Source of the DNA: Lactonifactor sp. BIOML-A5 | GTDB lineage: Bacteria; Bacillota; Clostridia; Lachnospirales; Lachnospiraceae | Direction: 5' to 3' | DNA length: 64,000 nucleotides | Assembly (NCBI RefSeq): GCF_009677585.1 | Contig: NZ_WKYV01000006.1 | Span: forward strand, 225,254-289,253 | Shown here: positions 51,157-63,826 of the stretch, piece after piece | Numbering within the stretch: the stretch's first letter is position 1 | How the letters are laid out: each line of letters starts with the position of its first letter | The notes under the pieces: generated by a model | What the model saw: only the letters and a program-made list of their open reading frames with translations | Database searches by the model: none | What the model was told of the DNA's origin: nothing | Program-made: the position numbers and the translations under genes

Positions 51157-51288
51157 TGGCTGAGACTCCCTTCACATTCACGGAAAACGGGTAGGGAAGG
51201 TCGTGAGTTGTACACTTTACACCTTGTTATCATTTTTGTTAGCTCAATGTCTCTGGTGAACCTGCCCCTTGGAACTTTCCCATACCCA

Positions 51289-51603
51289 GGTGAGAGGAAT
51301 TCTGCGGCGGCGGGCTGGAAGAGCTGGGGGAGGGAGGGCTGGGGTCCGCGGACGATTCCGCAGGAGTGAATAGAGAGTCTTAGGCAAAACCGGGATTCCC
51401 GCAGGAGATTTTTTCGGCAGTCCGGGCCAAAAAAAAGTGAGCATGGGCAGAGAATGCACATAAAGCATTCTTTGGCCATACGAACGGTGCTCCGGAGAGG
51501 ATTCCGGTTTTGCCTTAGACTCTCTTCACGACGGAGGTGTCCCCGGACCCCAGCCCTTCCTCCCCCAGCTCTTCCAGCCCGCCGCCGCAGAATTCCTCTC
51601 ACC
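51289..51603. repeat. Giant nested palindrome, 60-bp arms
   Basis: The arms 51289-51348 and 51544-51603 are inverse copies with one mismatch. Inside, 51368-51399 and 51499-51527 form a second imperfect arm pair (GTCTTAGGCAAAACCGG with CCGGTTTTGCCTTAGAC), and GGCCAAA/TTTGGCC forms a third. The whole 315 bp folds into one long rod. No coding gene is credible here. The gap 51157-51288 between the two palindromes shows no gene. Confidence 0.8.
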
Positions 51604-51674
51604 GTCCCCCAGCCACCCCATACCTTCCGACTAGAAGCTCTAAAGCATCGGAAGTCAAACTCTAAATTGACATT

Positions 51675-51710
51675 AAAAAAGGATCCGCCGCTCTTTCAAG
51701 CAGCAGATCC
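51675..51710 (-). terminator. Terminator of the V-ATPase operon
   Basis: On the minus strand GGATCTGCTGCT (51699-51710) pairs with AGCGGCGGATCC (51681-51692), with two G-U pairs, then six T residues. It follows the subunit D gene. Confidence 0.85.
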
Positions 51711-51738
51711 CCTATCCAACAAAGCCAAAGGTATTCTA

Positions 51739-52401
51739 TCAATACCCTCTCTCTTTGTAATGATGCGCCTCTTCCAGCATCATATCCTTTACCTTCATCA
51801 GACGAATCTGAGTACTTCTCTCATTCTCATCCAACTTCATGGTAATATACTTAATATTCTTTCTGGTCTCCGGAATGATTACATGTTCCAGAGCATTTAC
51901 TCTACGGCGGGTTTTTTCAATCTCAGCCGCCATCAGCTGACAAGCCTTTTCACATTCTGCAAGCCGTAACATATCGGGCAGTATGTCTGCCAGAGACTTC
52001 ACTGCGTCGTCCAGATCCCCTGAGGTAAAGGCAAAGCCGTAAGAATAGATGTCGTTGTCATCGGCTGTCCTGGTCTTATATTCAAAGACCGGGACATCAA
52101 CGCTCATGACATTTTTCTTTGAGCCTTCCAGATACACCTCTTGTTTGGGAGCCATCAGAGCCGTATTTAAGATCTCCTCAGACATACCTGCTCTTGCAAT
52201 GACAAAGTTCTTATTTGCGGAAAGGATGCCGGCTTCTACTTTTTGGCGCAAGGCCATATTTTCCCTAACCAAATCCATGAACTGACGCATTAACTCATCA
52301 CGCTTATCTTTCAAAAGCTTATGGCCTTTGGTAGCGGTGACAAGCTTTTTCTTTAACTTGGTCAGCTCCATACGGGTTGGATTCACCTGGGTAGATGCCA
52401 C
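51739..52401 (-). CDS. ntpD: V-type ATPase subunit D
   Basis: Central-shaft subunit: MASTQVNPTRMELTKLKKKLVTATKGHKLLKDKRDEL is the hallmark start, and the whole 220-aa protein is long antiparallel coiled coil (LEHVIIPETRKNIKYITMKLDENERS). It turns inside the A3B3 head. Last gene of the operon, followed by the terminator. Confidence 0.94.
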   Translation of the reverse strand: MASTQVNPTRMELTKLKKKLVTATKGHKLLKDKRDELMRQFMDLVRENMALRQKVEAGILSANKNFVIARAGMSEEILNTALMAPKQEVYLEGSKKNVMSVDVPVFEYKTRTADDNDIYSYGFAFTSGDLDDAVKSLADILPDMLRLAECEKACQLMAAEIEKTRRRVNALEHVIIPETRKNIKYITMKLDENERSTQIRLMKVKDMMLEEAHHYKERGY

Positions 52402-52434
52402 ACAATCACCTCTTTCTTAGTAGTTCCTGAAACA

Positions 52435-53808
52435 TTAGAATTTACCGTAGTACTCATCTAAGAACTTGTCATCAATACGTTTCAGTTCGCTTCTCGGCAG
52501 AATGGAGAGCAATTTCCAGCCGATACGGAGAGTTTCCTCAATATCCCGGTTGGACATATACCCCTGTGATACGTATTCTTCCTCAAATGCATCAGCAAAC
52601 TTGGCATAGATAAGGTCCATGTCAGAGAGGGCAGCCTCACCCAGAATTACCATAAGCTCTTTGGCATCCTTGCCTCGGGCATACGCAGCAAACAGCTGAT
52701 TCATAGTATTGGCATGATCGGCACGTGTCTTTCCTTCACCGATACCTTTATCCTTCAGACGTGACAGCGAGGGGAGTACGTCGATAGGCGGCGTAATGCC
52801 TTTTCTGTATAATTCACGGCTTAAGATAATCTGTCCCTCTGTGATGTATCCTGTTAAGTCAGGGATGGGATGTGTCTTATCATCTTCAGGCATGGAGAGA
52901 ATCGGTATCATAGTGATACTTCCGTTCTTTCCTTTCTGTCTCCCTGCTCTTTCATATAATGAGGCAAGGTCAGTGTACATGTATCCCGGATATCCACGGC
53001 GCCCCGGAACCTCTTTACGGGCTGCGGAAACCTCACGGAGAGCGTCCGCATAGTTTGTGATATCTGTCAGGATAACCAAAACATGCATATCTTTTTCAAA
53101 TGCTAAATATTCTGCGGCGGTAAGGGCCATACGGGGAGTCGCGATACGCTCTACCGCAGGGTCATTTGCCAGATTAATAAAGAGAACGGTACGGTCAATA
53201 GCACCTGTCTCCTTAAAACTCTCAATGAAGAAGTTGGATTCCTCAAAGGTGATACCCATGGCTGCAAATACAACGGCGAACTGTTCTCCTGACCCTCGAA
53301 CCTTAGCCTGTCTGGCTATCTGAGCCGCCAGATTGGCATGGGGAAGACCCGATGCTGAGAAGATAGGCAGCTTCTGACCACGAACCAGGGTATTCAGACC
53401 GTCAATGGCAGAAACACCTGTCTGGATAAACTCTTCGGGATAGCTTCTGGCCGCGGGATTCATGGGCAGACCGTTGATATCCCTTCTCTCATCCGGCAGA
53501 ATTTCAGGTCCGTCATCAATCGGGCGTCCCAGACCGTCAAATACACGGCCCAGCATATCGCCGGATACCCCCAGTTCCATGCTTCGTCCCAAAAATCTTA
53601 CTTTACTGTTAGACAGGTTGATACCTGTAGAACTCTCAAACAGCTGAACCAGCGCATTGCTTCCATCAATTTCCAGTACTTTGCAGCGGCGTGTTTCTCC
53701 GCTGGCCAATTCGATCTCACCTAACTCATCGAAGTGTACATTCTCTACACCCTGCACCAGCATCAGAGGACCTGCAACTTCTTGTATGGTTCTATACTCT
53801 TTTGGCAT
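52435..53808 (-). CDS. ntpB: V-type ATPase subunit B
   Basis: Non-catalytic nucleotide-binding subunit of the head, 457 aa: [77 protein letters not shown]. No true Walker A, as expected. It overlaps the subunit A stop by one base. Confidence 0.96.
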   Translation of the reverse strand: MPKEYRTIQEVAGPLMLVQGVENVHFDELGEIELASGETRRCKVLEIDGSNALVQLFESSTGINLSNSKVRFLGRSMELGVSGDMLGRVFDGLGRPIDDGPEILPDERRDINGLPMNPAARSYPEEFIQTGVSAIDGLNTLVRGQKLPIFSASGLPHANLAAQIARQAKVRGSGEQFAVVFAAMGITFEESNFFIESFKETGAIDRTVLFINLANDPAVERIATPRMALTAAEYLAFEKDMHVLVILTDITNYADALREVSAARKEVPGRRGYPGYMYTDLASLYERAGRQKGKNGSITMIPILSMPEDDKTHPIPDLTGYITEGQIILSRELYRKGITPPIDVLPSLSRLKDKGIGEGKTRADHANTMNQLFAAYARGKDAKELMVILGEAALSDMDLIYAKFADAFEEEYVSQGYMSNRDIEETLRIGWKLLSILPRSELKRIDDKFLDEYYGKF

Positions 53809-55574
53809 TAGAAGTCCTCCTTCCCTAATACATTAGCGATCTCTGTAACCAGTTCATCGCTGATTTTCTTATATTCTTCCTCCAGATTATTCTCCAGAGT
53901 GTATTTGAAACGTCCGATTTTTTCACGTACCTCCATGCTGATAAGCTTCTGCACGGATGCACCCTTTTCCAGGGCATCTACTGACTGCTCATAGAATGCA
54001 ATTACCAGATTCATCATCAGGTACTGTTTTCTCAGGGATGTGTACGTATCAACCTCATGGAAGGAGTTCTGATGCAGGAAGTCTTCACGGATAGATCTTG
54101 CCGCTTCCATTTTCAGACGGTCAGAGGGTGACAGTGCATCCATACCTACCATCTTAACAATTTCTTCCAGTTCCGCCTCATCCTGAAGAAGTCCCATCAG
54201 TTTCTGACGGTTGCTCATCCAGTCAGCCGCTACTTCCTCGTTAAACCAGTGCTCCATATTATCCACATACAGAGAATAGCTGGTCAGCCAGTTAATGGCC
54301 GGGAAGTGACGCTTTGCGGCCAGAGATGCATCCAGTCCCCAGAATACCTTAACAATACGCAGAGTTGCCTGAGATACAGGTTCGGAGATATCACCTCCGG
54401 GAGGCGATACAGCGCCGATAACAGACAGTGCGCCTTCTCTCTGATCCTTCCCCAGAGAGATTACATGTCCGGCTCTCTCGTAGAACTGAGCCAGACGGCT
54501 TCCCAAGTATGCCGGATAACCTTCTTCACCGGGCATTTCCTCCAGACGTCCTGACATCTCGCGGAGAGCCTCGGCCCAGCGGGAGGTGGAGTCAGCCATA
54601 AGAGCTACGGAATATCCCATATCACGGAAATACTCAGCGATGGTAATACCTGTATAGATGGAAGCCTCACGGGCAGCAACGGGCATATCAGAAGTATTGG
54701 CAATCAAAACGGTTCTCTCCATCAGAGACTGCCCCGTCTTAGGGTCTTTCAGTTCAGGGAACTCGTTCAGAACGTCTGTCATCTCATTTCCACGCTCACC
54801 GCACCCGATATAAACTACGATGTCAGCCTCCGCCCATTTTGCCAGCTGATGCTGAATCACTGTCTTACCGCTTCCGAATGGACCGGGAACGGCAGCTACA
54901 CCGCCTTTTGCAATGGGGAAGAAGGTATCCACCACACGCTGTCCGGTTACCAGAGGCATCTCCGGAGGAAGCTTTTTCAGATAGGGGCGGCCCTTACGAA
55001 CCGGCCATTTCTGCATCATAGTAAGCTCTTTGTCTCCGTCAGCAGTCTCGATGGTGGCAACCACCTCTTCTACCGTAAATTCACCCGCTTTTATATCTTT
55101 TACTTTACCTTTTATTCCATAGGGAACCATGATTTTCTGTGTTACAACAATGGTTTCCTGAACTGTTCCCAGCACATCTCCGGCTTCAACCTCATCCCCT
55201 GGTTTTGCAACTGGAACAAATGTCCACTTTTTATCTCTCTTCAGGGAAGCAACCTCAACACCACGCTTTAAGCTGTTTCCTGAAATCTTCATAATATCAT
55301 CCAATGGACGCTGGATACCATCATAGATACTGGCAATGAGTCCAGGACCTAACTCAACAGACATGGGAACCTCCATAGACTCCACCGGTTCTCCCGGTCC
55401 TAAGCCTGAAGTTTCCTCATATACCTGAATAGATGCCTGATCTCCGTGCATCTCGATGATCTCCCCGATCAGACGCTGATTACTAACACGAACCACGTCA
55501 TACATGTTCGCATCTCTCATACCCTCGGCAATAACCAGCGGCCCTGCTACTTTTTTAATCGTACCTCTACTCAT
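53808..55574 (-). CDS. ntpA: V-type ATPase catalytic subunit A
   Basis: Catalytic subunit, 588 aa, with Walker [57 protein letters not shown], and the long non-homologous insertion typical of V/A-type enzymes ([13 protein letters not shown]). Hydrolyses ATP in the head. Preceded by subunit F after a 21-base gap. Confidence 0.97.
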   Translation of the reverse strand: MSRGTIKKVAGPLVIAEGMRDANMYDVVRVSNQRLIGEIIEMHGDQASIQVYEETSGLGPGEPVESMEVPMSVELGPGLIASIYDGIQRPLDDIMKISGNSLKRGVEVASLKRDKKWTFVPVAKPGDEVEAGDVLGTVQETIVVTQKIMVPYGIKGKVKDIKAGEFTVEEVVATIETADGDKELTMMQKWPVRKGRPYLKKLPPEMPLVTGQRVVDTFFPIAKGGVAAVPGPFGSGKTVIQHQLAKWAEADIVVYIGCGERGNEMTDVLNEFPELKDPKTGQSLMERTVLIANTSDMPVAAREASIYTGITIAEYFRDMGYSVALMADSTSRWAEALREMSGRLEEMPGEEGYPAYLGSRLAQFYERAGHVISLGKDQREGALSVIGAVSPPGGDISEPVSQATLRIVKVFWGLDASLAAKRHFPAINWLTSYSLYVDNMEHWFNEEVAADWMSNRQKLMGLLQDEAELEEIVKMVGMDALSPSDRLKMEAARSIREDFLHQNSFHEVDTYTSLRKQYLMMNLVIAFYEQSVDALEKGASVQKLISMEVREKIGRFKYTLENNLEEEYKKISDELVTEIANVLGKEDF

Positions 55575-55595
55575 TGGGACGAATCACCCACCTTT

Positions 55596-55916
55596 CTAAT
55601 TATTACTGAACAGAATATCGGAACCAACGGCCTGTTCTACAGATTTCTTCACGTTCTCAATGCCTTCTCCCGTGTTCCCGTTCACTCCGGGAATAAGGAT
55701 GATTGCAGGCATTACCTGGTCCTGATACTTTTCTATTTCCTGTCTAATCTCAGCCGCAAGTACCTCTGTAATATAGATGATTCCATATCCGTTGCCTGCC
55801 AACTGGTTCAATTTTTCTCCGGCTTCCTTAGGGGCTGTTACTGGAAATGTATCAAGTCCCAAGGTTGCAAAGCCGTAGATACTGTCATAGTCGCCTACTA
55901 CTGCAATCTTATACAT
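55596..55916 (-). CDS. ntpF: V-type ATPase subunit F
   Basis: Small regulatory shaft subunit, 106 aa: MYKIAVVGDYDSIYGFATLGL start and GYGIIYITEVLAAEI in a Rossmann-like fold. Overlaps the subunit C gene by 8 bases, so translation is coupled. Confidence 0.92.
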   Translation of the reverse strand: MYKIAVVGDYDSIYGFATLGLDTFPVTAPKEAGEKLNQLAGNGYGIIYITEVLAAEIRQEIEKYQDQVMPAIILIPGVNGNTGEGIENVKKSVEQAVGSDILFSNN

Positions 55917-56880
55917 ACATTTCCCTTACCCTTTCTCGGATAGAATCCACAGGTAAATCATTCTGTTTTCCTGTGAGAACGATTCGCACCGTCTTAATCT
56001 CATTTTCTCTCGCGATGGCATAGGCGAAAATAGGTCCTACGGAATCGGAGTTATATTTCTGAGGCTTAATGGTCTCAATGATACGGTTATCACACCAGCG
56101 CTCAAAGGCGGAGGTTGACTCCTCCAGAGCCTTTGCCCCTGCGGCATATACGGTGCCGGAAAGGTATTCCTGGATCGCTTCCATACTGCTGCCCGCAGCA
56201 CGAATCAGATCATTCACACTGATGGTACTGCAGTCTGCCATCGCCCGTTTCATAAATTCTGCTGTTTTCGCGGTTTTCTGCGCACGTACGGCAATCTTAA
56301 TGTCTGCTACCGCTACCACAGATTCGGCATAATCCCGGATAATATCATCCTCTGCTGCCTTCCCTGCCGCATAGATAGCATCCAATGCCGCTTTATCCAC
56401 AATTACATCGCATAACTGTCCGTCTCTGGTATGGAGAAGGGTGTCATATGCATCCTGCGCCGCTCTCACCATACTCTGGGGCAAACGCCCAAAATCTTTT
56501 TCCCGGATGATTTCCATCATCTGTTCCCCGGAAATCGGGCTGTCCTCATAAAAGATATGTGCGTTAGTCTCTGACGTGCACACCTCCTTAATGGCCGCTT
56601 TCAGGTTGTGAAAGAGGTTCGGATAAAAAAGCACGTCAAACATGGACATATCCGGAGCAAGCTCCCTGACCGTCTCCCAGGCTTTTTCCCTTTCCCTGGA
56701 CAGTATCGATTCTGCGTCTCTGGGTGTGTCATCATCTCCCCATCCCTTTTCCAGCAAAAAGTCAAGACACTCCTCATAGGTAGTGCAGGCCAGAAGCTGC
56801 TCGATGGTGGATGCGGAAAACAGATGCACCTCCAACGCACGTGTTCGCGCAACCGCATAGGTAAAATCTATATCAGACAT
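55909..56880 (-). CDS. ntpC: V-type ATPase subunit C
   Basis: Funnel-shaped subunit linking shaft to membrane ring, 323 aa: YAVARTRALEVHLFSASTIEQLLACTTYEECLDFL and a C-terminal YAIARENEIKTVRIVLTGKQNDLP, both typical. All-helical. Lies between E and F as in Enterococcus-type operons. Confidence 0.93.
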   Translation of the reverse strand: MSDIDFTYAVARTRALEVHLFSASTIEQLLACTTYEECLDFLLEKGWGDDDTPRDAESILSREREKAWETVRELAPDMSMFDVLFYPNLFHNLKAAIKEVCTSETNAHIFYEDSPISGEQMMEIIREKDFGRLPQSMVRAAQDAYDTLLHTRDGQLCDVIVDKAALDAIYAAGKAAEDDIIRDYAESVVAVADIKIAVRAQKTAKTAEFMKRAMADCSTISVNDLIRAAGSSMEAIQEYLSGTVYAAGAKALEESTSAFERWCDNRIIETIKPQKYNSDSVGPIFAYAIARENEIKTVRIVLTGKQNDLPVDSIRERVREMYV

Positions 56881-56909
56881 GTATAATCCTCCTTTTTACG
56901 GTTCTGCGC

Positions 56910-57509
56910 TTATACAAATAATACTTCATGTACTTTATCTGAAAGTCTGTCTCTCTCCGCATCAAAGATGGCTTTGAAAGTACAGTTCTCTTCGATTCCG
57001 CCATAAGCAAGTACAAACCCGCCTTCTATCCTCTTGCCTTCCTTAGAAAGGGTCAACTTGCCGCCTTTTGCTTTTGCGACAGCATCAATATCTCTCTTAA
57101 AGCTTTCCGGCATTTTTTCCAGATCGGCAGATGAAAAATAAATCTCTCCTTCCTGGGGCAGGACATATTTTTCCAGCATCTTTTTCAGCATGCCAAAATA
57201 TTCTGCCTCATCCATAGACTTAAGCATCTCGAATGCTCTATCCAGAACTTCAGATATCATCTCCTGTTTTGCTTCCAGTACTGCGGTCCTCTTTTTCAGG
57301 TCACAGGAAGATTTTACCCTGTCCTTATAGTTAGCGATATCTGCTTCAGACTTTTTGGAGATACGCTCAGCTGTTTTTTCTGCTTCCTCTCTGGCTGCAG
57401 CCAGAATCTCTTCAGCTTTCGCGTTAGCATCTTTGATTTTTTCGTCGGCGGAGGTTTTTGCTTCTTCCAGAATCTGGTTTTTCATTTTTTCTAATCCAGT
57501 CATTCTCAA
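56910..57509 (-). CDS. ntpE: V-type ATPase subunit E
   Basis: Peripheral stalk subunit, 199 aa: N-terminal coiled coil rich in Ala, Glu and Lys (AKAEEILAAAREEAEKTAERISK) and a C-terminal globular part (IEGGFVLAYGGIEENCTFKAIF). It pairs with the G/H-type subunit encoded first in the operon. AGGAGA precedes the ATG. Confidence 0.9.
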   Translation of the reverse strand: MRMTGLEKMKNQILEEAKTSADEKIKDANAKAEEILAAAREEAEKTAERISKKSEADIANYKDRVKSSCDLKKRTAVLEAKQEMISEVLDRAFEMLKSMDEAEYFGMLKKMLEKYVLPQEGEIYFSSADLEKMPESFKRDIDAVAKAKGGKLTLSKEGKRIEGGFVLAYGGIEENCTFKAIFDAERDRLSDKVHEVLFV

Positions 57510-57542
57510 GCTCTCCTTTTACTTAGTTTGTAACGAAATAAA

Positions 57543-60040
<2,498 letters not shown>

Positions 60041-60084
60041 ATCCGCATCCCTCCTTTACTTTTAACTTTTCGAACATGCCTGCG

Positions 60085-60396
60085 TCAGATTAGCTGTGTA
60101 ACAATCATCTTCGCAACATCTTCTTTTTTCTTTTGGGCCAGGTTTTTCAACTGTTCAATATCCTGATCCACCCTCTTGGAAGCTTCTGCGGCAAATTGAT
60201 CACCTTCTGCTTTGGCGTCTTCCTTTAATTTGTCCGCTTTCCGATTAGCTTCCTTCTCTCGTTCCACTTTTAAAGCTAGTGCGTCCTCTCTTGCCTTTTC
60301 GAGAATCTGTGCGCACTGTTGTTCGGCGTCCTTTACTATCTGTTCTGCCTGGACTTCCGTTTCCTTAATCGCTTTAATCGTTTCTTCTACCACCAT
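60085..60396 (-). CDS. V-type ATPase subunit G/H-like stalk protein
   Basis: First gene of the operon: 103 aa, one long charged coiled coil (IKAIKETEVQAEQIVKDAEQ, KAREDALALKVEREKEAN), as for NtpG/AhaH. It forms the peripheral stalk with subunit E. AAAGGTGGTGAT before the ATG and a promoter 25-50 bases upstream. Confidence 0.88.
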   Translation of the reverse strand: MVVEETIKAIKETEVQAEQIVKDAEQQCAQILEKAREDALALKVEREKEANRKADKLKEDAKAEGDQFAAEASKRVDQDIEQLKNLAQKKKEDVAKMIVTQLI

Positions 60397-60419
60397 ATCA
60401 CCACCTTTACAATAACTTA

Positions 60420-60448
60420 ATACTACTATGAAATAGACATATTGTCAA
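60420..60448 (-). promoter_or_regulatory. Promoter of the V-ATPase operon
   Basis: On the minus strand TTGACA (60443-60448), 17 bp, TAGTAT (60420-60425). It is the only recognisable promoter for the nine-gene operon. Confidence 0.7.
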
Positions 60449-60517
60449 TTTATTATCATACTTTTTCGTCAGATCCTCTAAGATAGAATGCCCACTTATT
60501 GATTTTTTTATAAAAAA

Positions 60518-60552
60518 AAGGGAAACTGTACAAATAGAAACAGTTTCCTTTT
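60518..60552. terminator. Terminator after the sugar-binding lipoprotein gene
   Basis: GGAAACTG (60521-60528) pairs with CAGTTTCC (60541-60548), with A runs before and T runs after, so it can act in both directions; on the minus strand it follows the lipoprotein gene. Confidence 0.8.
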
Positions 60553-60572
60553 TTAACCTTTGGTAATAATAG

Positions 60573-61754
60573 TTATTCATACAAATAATTAGCAAAATCA
60601 TCTGATTCCAGATTGTTAACATCAATCCACTGGAAACCTGAGCTAATGTAAGTGTCGTTTGTCATACCGGCCTCAGCTCTTGCGGCAGCTACAATCGTAG
60701 CATACCCCATACCATAAGGATTCTGAACAATCATTCCGGTTTCTCTTCCGTCCTTAATGGCCTCTATCTGTGCTTTCCCTGAGTCAAACCCCACTACCTT
60801 AACCTGAACTTCCTCCCGATCCTTCAGCGCCGACAGCAGCTCTTCCGTCATAGTGCCGTTGGTACAAAAATAACCTGTCAGATCCGGATGAGCTTCAAGT
60901 ACTGCGCTCACCATCTCTGTCACAGATTCCTCTTCGCTCTCGTAGGAAGTGCTTACAACAGTAATCCCCTGGTGATTGGCTATCTCCTCACGGAATCCTT
61001 TCTCCCGATCCATACTGCTTTCTGAGCTGCTGTTATGCGCCATAACCGCTACTTTTCCAGACTCGCCCACTGCCTCAGCCAGTCTTCTGGCCGCCTCAGC
61101 CCCTGCCTGGTAGTTATCTGTGGAGCAAACGGTCTGTACCAAATCACTGTTTACCCCGGAGTCCAGTACAACAACGGGAATTCCGTTCTCAGCTGCAGTC
61201 TCAAGCTGGGCCTGACAGGAATTCATATCCACGGCTGCGATACAAAGAACACTTGGGTTCTCTGACAGAACCGCATCAATGATATTAATCTGAGATTCCA
61301 CATCGGATTCATCGGAAGGGCCCTCAAAGGTCAGACGGATTTTATCCTCCCCTTTATATCCGAGTTCCTTGTTCAATGCCTTCACAGCAGCCTCCATACC
61401 CTTGCGTACTTTAGACCAGTATTCGCTTTTGGGCTGCTTTACTACAACTGCAATGTGTCCGCCTTTTTCCAGAGGAATATTCTCCACAGAGGTATAACTG
61501 ATTTCACCGCTGCTGCCTTTGACTGAAGTCATTGTCAGGTCCTTCGTGTAATCATCTTCCTCTGTAACCGTCTCCTCCTGGTTATCTTCTTGTTCTATAG
61601 GTTCAGTGCCTTCCTCGCCGGCGTCCTGGGGCTGGTTGGTAACTACCTGATCCTTCGGCAGTTCTCCGGCCTCTACGTTCTTGCTCTGGCCGCAGCCAGA
61701 GAGCAGGTTCACCGACAGTATCATGCATAATAATGCTACTGCGATTCTTTTCAT
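60573..61754 (-). CDS. Sugar-type ABC substrate-binding lipoprotein
   Basis: Lipoprotein signal (ALLCMILSVNLLSGCGQS, lipobox LSGC), an acidic linker (about 30-70), then a periplasmic-binding-protein-1 domain: HIAVVVKQPKSEYWSKVRKGME, LCIAAVDMNSCQAQLETAAENGIPVVVLDSG, VKVVGFDSGKAQIEAIKDG. This is the RbsB-like class that binds sugars or autoinducer-2. No permease or ATPase gene lies beside it, so it may serve a transporter or chemosensor encoded elsewhere. Confidence 0.85.
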   Translation of the reverse strand: MKRIAVALLCMILSVNLLSGCGQSKNVEAGELPKDQVVTNQPQDAGEEGTEPIEQEDNQEETVTEEDDYTKDLTMTSVKGSSGEISYTSVENIPLEKGGHIAVVVKQPKSEYWSKVRKGMEAAVKALNKELGYKGEDKIRLTFEGPSDESDVESQINIIDAVLSENPSVLCIAAVDMNSCQAQLETAAENGIPVVVLDSGVNSDLVQTVCSTDNYQAGAEAARRLAEAVGESGKVAVMAHNSSSESSMDREKGFREEIANHQGITVVSTSYESEEESVTEMVSAVLEAHPDLTGYFCTNGTMTEELLSALKDREEVQVKVVGFDSGKAQIEAIKDGRETGMIVQNPYGMGYATIVAAARAEAGMTNDTYISSGFQWIDVNNLESDDFANYLYE

Positions 61755-61872
61755 TCTTATTCTCCCCTTAATATAATCCTGAAAAATTCGTTACAGTCTC
61801 ATTATACACGATACTTTTGCGAAGTCCATATGCATTTGTAACATTTTTGTAAAAGAATTTAGGAAATTTTTA

Positions 61873-62925
61873 TTAAATTTTTCTTAAGCTTAACAAATCC
61901 CACTCTTTTATGATTCCCCATATCAGAAGTGCTGACACTGGTCCGAGAAGAAATCCCAGCCCTCCATAGAGATATACCCCCAGATAAATAGTGAGTAAAA
62001 CAAAAATCGGATAAATCCCAAGGCTTTCCCCCACCAGTTTAGGCTCAAGGAACTGTCTGGCCAAACTGGTCACAAGGTAAAGCGCCAGTAAACCCGCTCC
62101 CACTGCCGTGTTTCCCTGAAAAAACTCAAGAACAGACCATGGGATTAAAACTGTCCCTGTACCGATGAGAGGCAGTGCATCCAGCAGACCAAGTCCTATC
62201 CCCCAGAGAATAAAGTGTTTAACATGAAGCAGGTAAAATCCTCCCAGGCATAGCAAACCGATAATTCCCATAATTCTCAGCTGGGCAAGAATATACTTTT
62301 TTGCTTTTGACCACAGTTCTATGCATACATTGTGTATTCTGACATAGAGTGAATATCCCTGCAGCTTCTCCCTGAACTCATCCAGATCTCTTAAAAATAA
62401 TATGGACGACAGTACACTGAGAAATGCACCCCCGAAAAAAACAATGCACTTTTTTACTGAATCCACGGCCTGTCCCCAGAATTCAAGCCCTCCGCCCTGG
62501 AGGAAAGCCTCCTCTGCTGCTGTCATCTGCTTCACCACAAAGCCTTGGCTGTCCTCAGATAAAATTCCTGTTATTTTTTCCAGGTGATCGCAGCAGTTCG
62601 CAAGAAAATAGTTCATCTCATCTTTTAAATCGGGAAGGCAGGACAGCCAGCCCGGAACCCGATTGGCACAAGTTTCCATAGCCTCCCACAGCAAAAAAAT
62701 TGCCAGACCTGCAAAAAGCAGAATCACCACTCCGCCGGCTCTCTCCCTTGTAAGATGTACTTTTTTGCTTACGGTGAGCCTGCTTAATTTTTCTCCAATT
62801 GGGTAAACTATAAGGGCCAGAAACCAGCCAATAAAAAAAGGACTCAAAACAGGAAAAAGGTATTTCATGAAGAGATAAACTCCTGTTGCGACTCCAATGA
62901 TAATACTCGTATTCTTCCATTTCAT
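61873..62925 (-). CDS. YtvI/AI-2E-family membrane protein
   Basis: AI-2E transporter superfamily, 350 aa, with about seven to eight membrane helices (IIGVATGVYLFMKYLFPVLSPFFIGWFLALIV, GLLDALPLIGTGTVLIPWSV, PKLVGESLGIYPIFVLLTIYLG). The protein resembles sporulation membrane protein YtvI. The EPK.VG..LG and P.IGTG motifs are present. The ATG at 62925 is better spaced from AGGTGTG than the GTG 9 bases upstream. Confidence 0.82.
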   Translation of the reverse strand: MKWKNTSIIIGVATGVYLFMKYLFPVLSPFFIGWFLALIVYPIGEKLSRLTVSKKVHLTRERAGGVVILLFAGLAIFLLWEAMETCANRVPGWLSCLPDLKDEMNYFLANCCDHLEKITGILSEDSQGFVVKQMTAAEEAFLQGGGLEFWGQAVDSVKKCIVFFGGAFLSVLSSILFLRDLDEFREKLQGYSLYVRIHNVCIELWSKAKKYILAQLRIMGIIGLLCLGGFYLLHVKHFILWGIGLGLLDALPLIGTGTVLIPWSVLEFFQGNTAVGAGLLALYLVTSLARQFLEPKLVGESLGIYPIFVLLTIYLGVYLYGGLGFLLGPVSALLIWGIIKEWDLLSLRKI

Positions 62926-63032
62926 AAGCACCACACACCTTTGTCAGCAGTGTATTTTTTATCTGCTGATTTTAGTATGTGCCGCCCCACACCAGCTATA
63001 CTGTAGAAACTTTGCCAGAGCTTCCAGCTATT

Positions 63033-63716
63033 TTAAAGAATAAAACCCTCACCCTTTGGTATCACAGTAAACTCCATTGGTTTTCCTGTTTTTGGGTGGA
63101 AAAAACAAAGTCTGCTGGAGCATAGCGCAGGGAAGGTTGTTCTCTTCTCCTCCATAAGATTGACATTATACTTTTTGTCTCCCAGCAGCGGACATCCTAT
63201 GTTGGCCATCTGCACTCTAATCTGGTGATGCCTTCCCGTCTTAAGTTTAATTCTGACCAGCGCTTTTCCCTCCTTAGTTTCCAGAACTTCATATTCCAGT
63301 ACTGCATGCTTACTGCCAGATGTTTTTTCAGGCACAACACGAGATACATTATTCCTTCCGTCCTTCACCAGCTCATTTTCCAAAATTCCCGCTTTTTCCG
63401 GTGGAATTCCCATGGTAACAGCCAAATATTCCTTTCCCATCCTTCCCTGGGTCAGCTGCCTGTTCAATTCTCTGGCAGCATGGGGAGTCTTGGCAAACAC
63501 CATAACACCTTCCACTGGCTGGTCCAGCCGATGTACCACCGCAAGATACGGCGGCTTCCCCGAACCTAACTTTTTCGACAGATAATTCTTAATCAAACTC
63601 TCCATATCCATAATCCCAACCTTAGCTGTCTGTACCGCCACTCCCGGACATTTGTAGCATACCAGGAGATACTCATCTTCAAATAAAATACTTTCTTCTA
63701 TATTATATAGACTCAT
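63033..63716 (-). CDS. RluA-family pseudouridine synthase
   Basis: 227-aa synthase of uridine in rRNA or tRNA: ILFEDEYLLVCYKCPGVAVQ, AVVHRLDQPVEGVMVFAKT (catalytic Asp in HRLDQ), GKEYLAVTMG, LKTGRHHQIRVQMANIGCPLLGDKKY. It has no S4 domain. The ATG at 63716 is the first sensible start; AAAGGAAAGG lies about 14 bases upstream, so spacing is loose. The frame continues far upstream into the repeat element, but this part is not protein-like. Confidence 0.88.
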   Translation of the reverse strand: MSLYNIEESILFEDEYLLVCYKCPGVAVQTAKVGIMDMESLIKNYLSKKLGSGKPPYLAVVHRLDQPVEGVMVFAKTPHAARELNRQLTQGRMGKEYLAVTMGIPPEKAGILENELVKDGRNNVSRVVPEKTSGSKHAVLEYEVLETKEGKALVRIKLKTGRHHQIRVQMANIGCPLLGDKKYNVNLMEEKRTTFPALCSSRLCFFHPKTGKPMEFTVIPKGEGFIL

Positions 63717-63826
63717 ATTTTTGATATTTTTTCCTTTCCTTTTTGCAGATATGTAAAATATCAGCTGATTTTTATCATAGCTTGTTGAGGGGGAGATGTA
63801 AAGTAAATTATAGTTTTGTGTAATTG

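Noticed and set aside
51078..51602. Leftward frame of 174 codons and others inside the giant palindromes
   Set aside because: They arise from GC-rich inverted repeats with no stop codons by chance, lack a ribosome binding site, and read Arg/Pro/Gly-rich low-complexity sequence.
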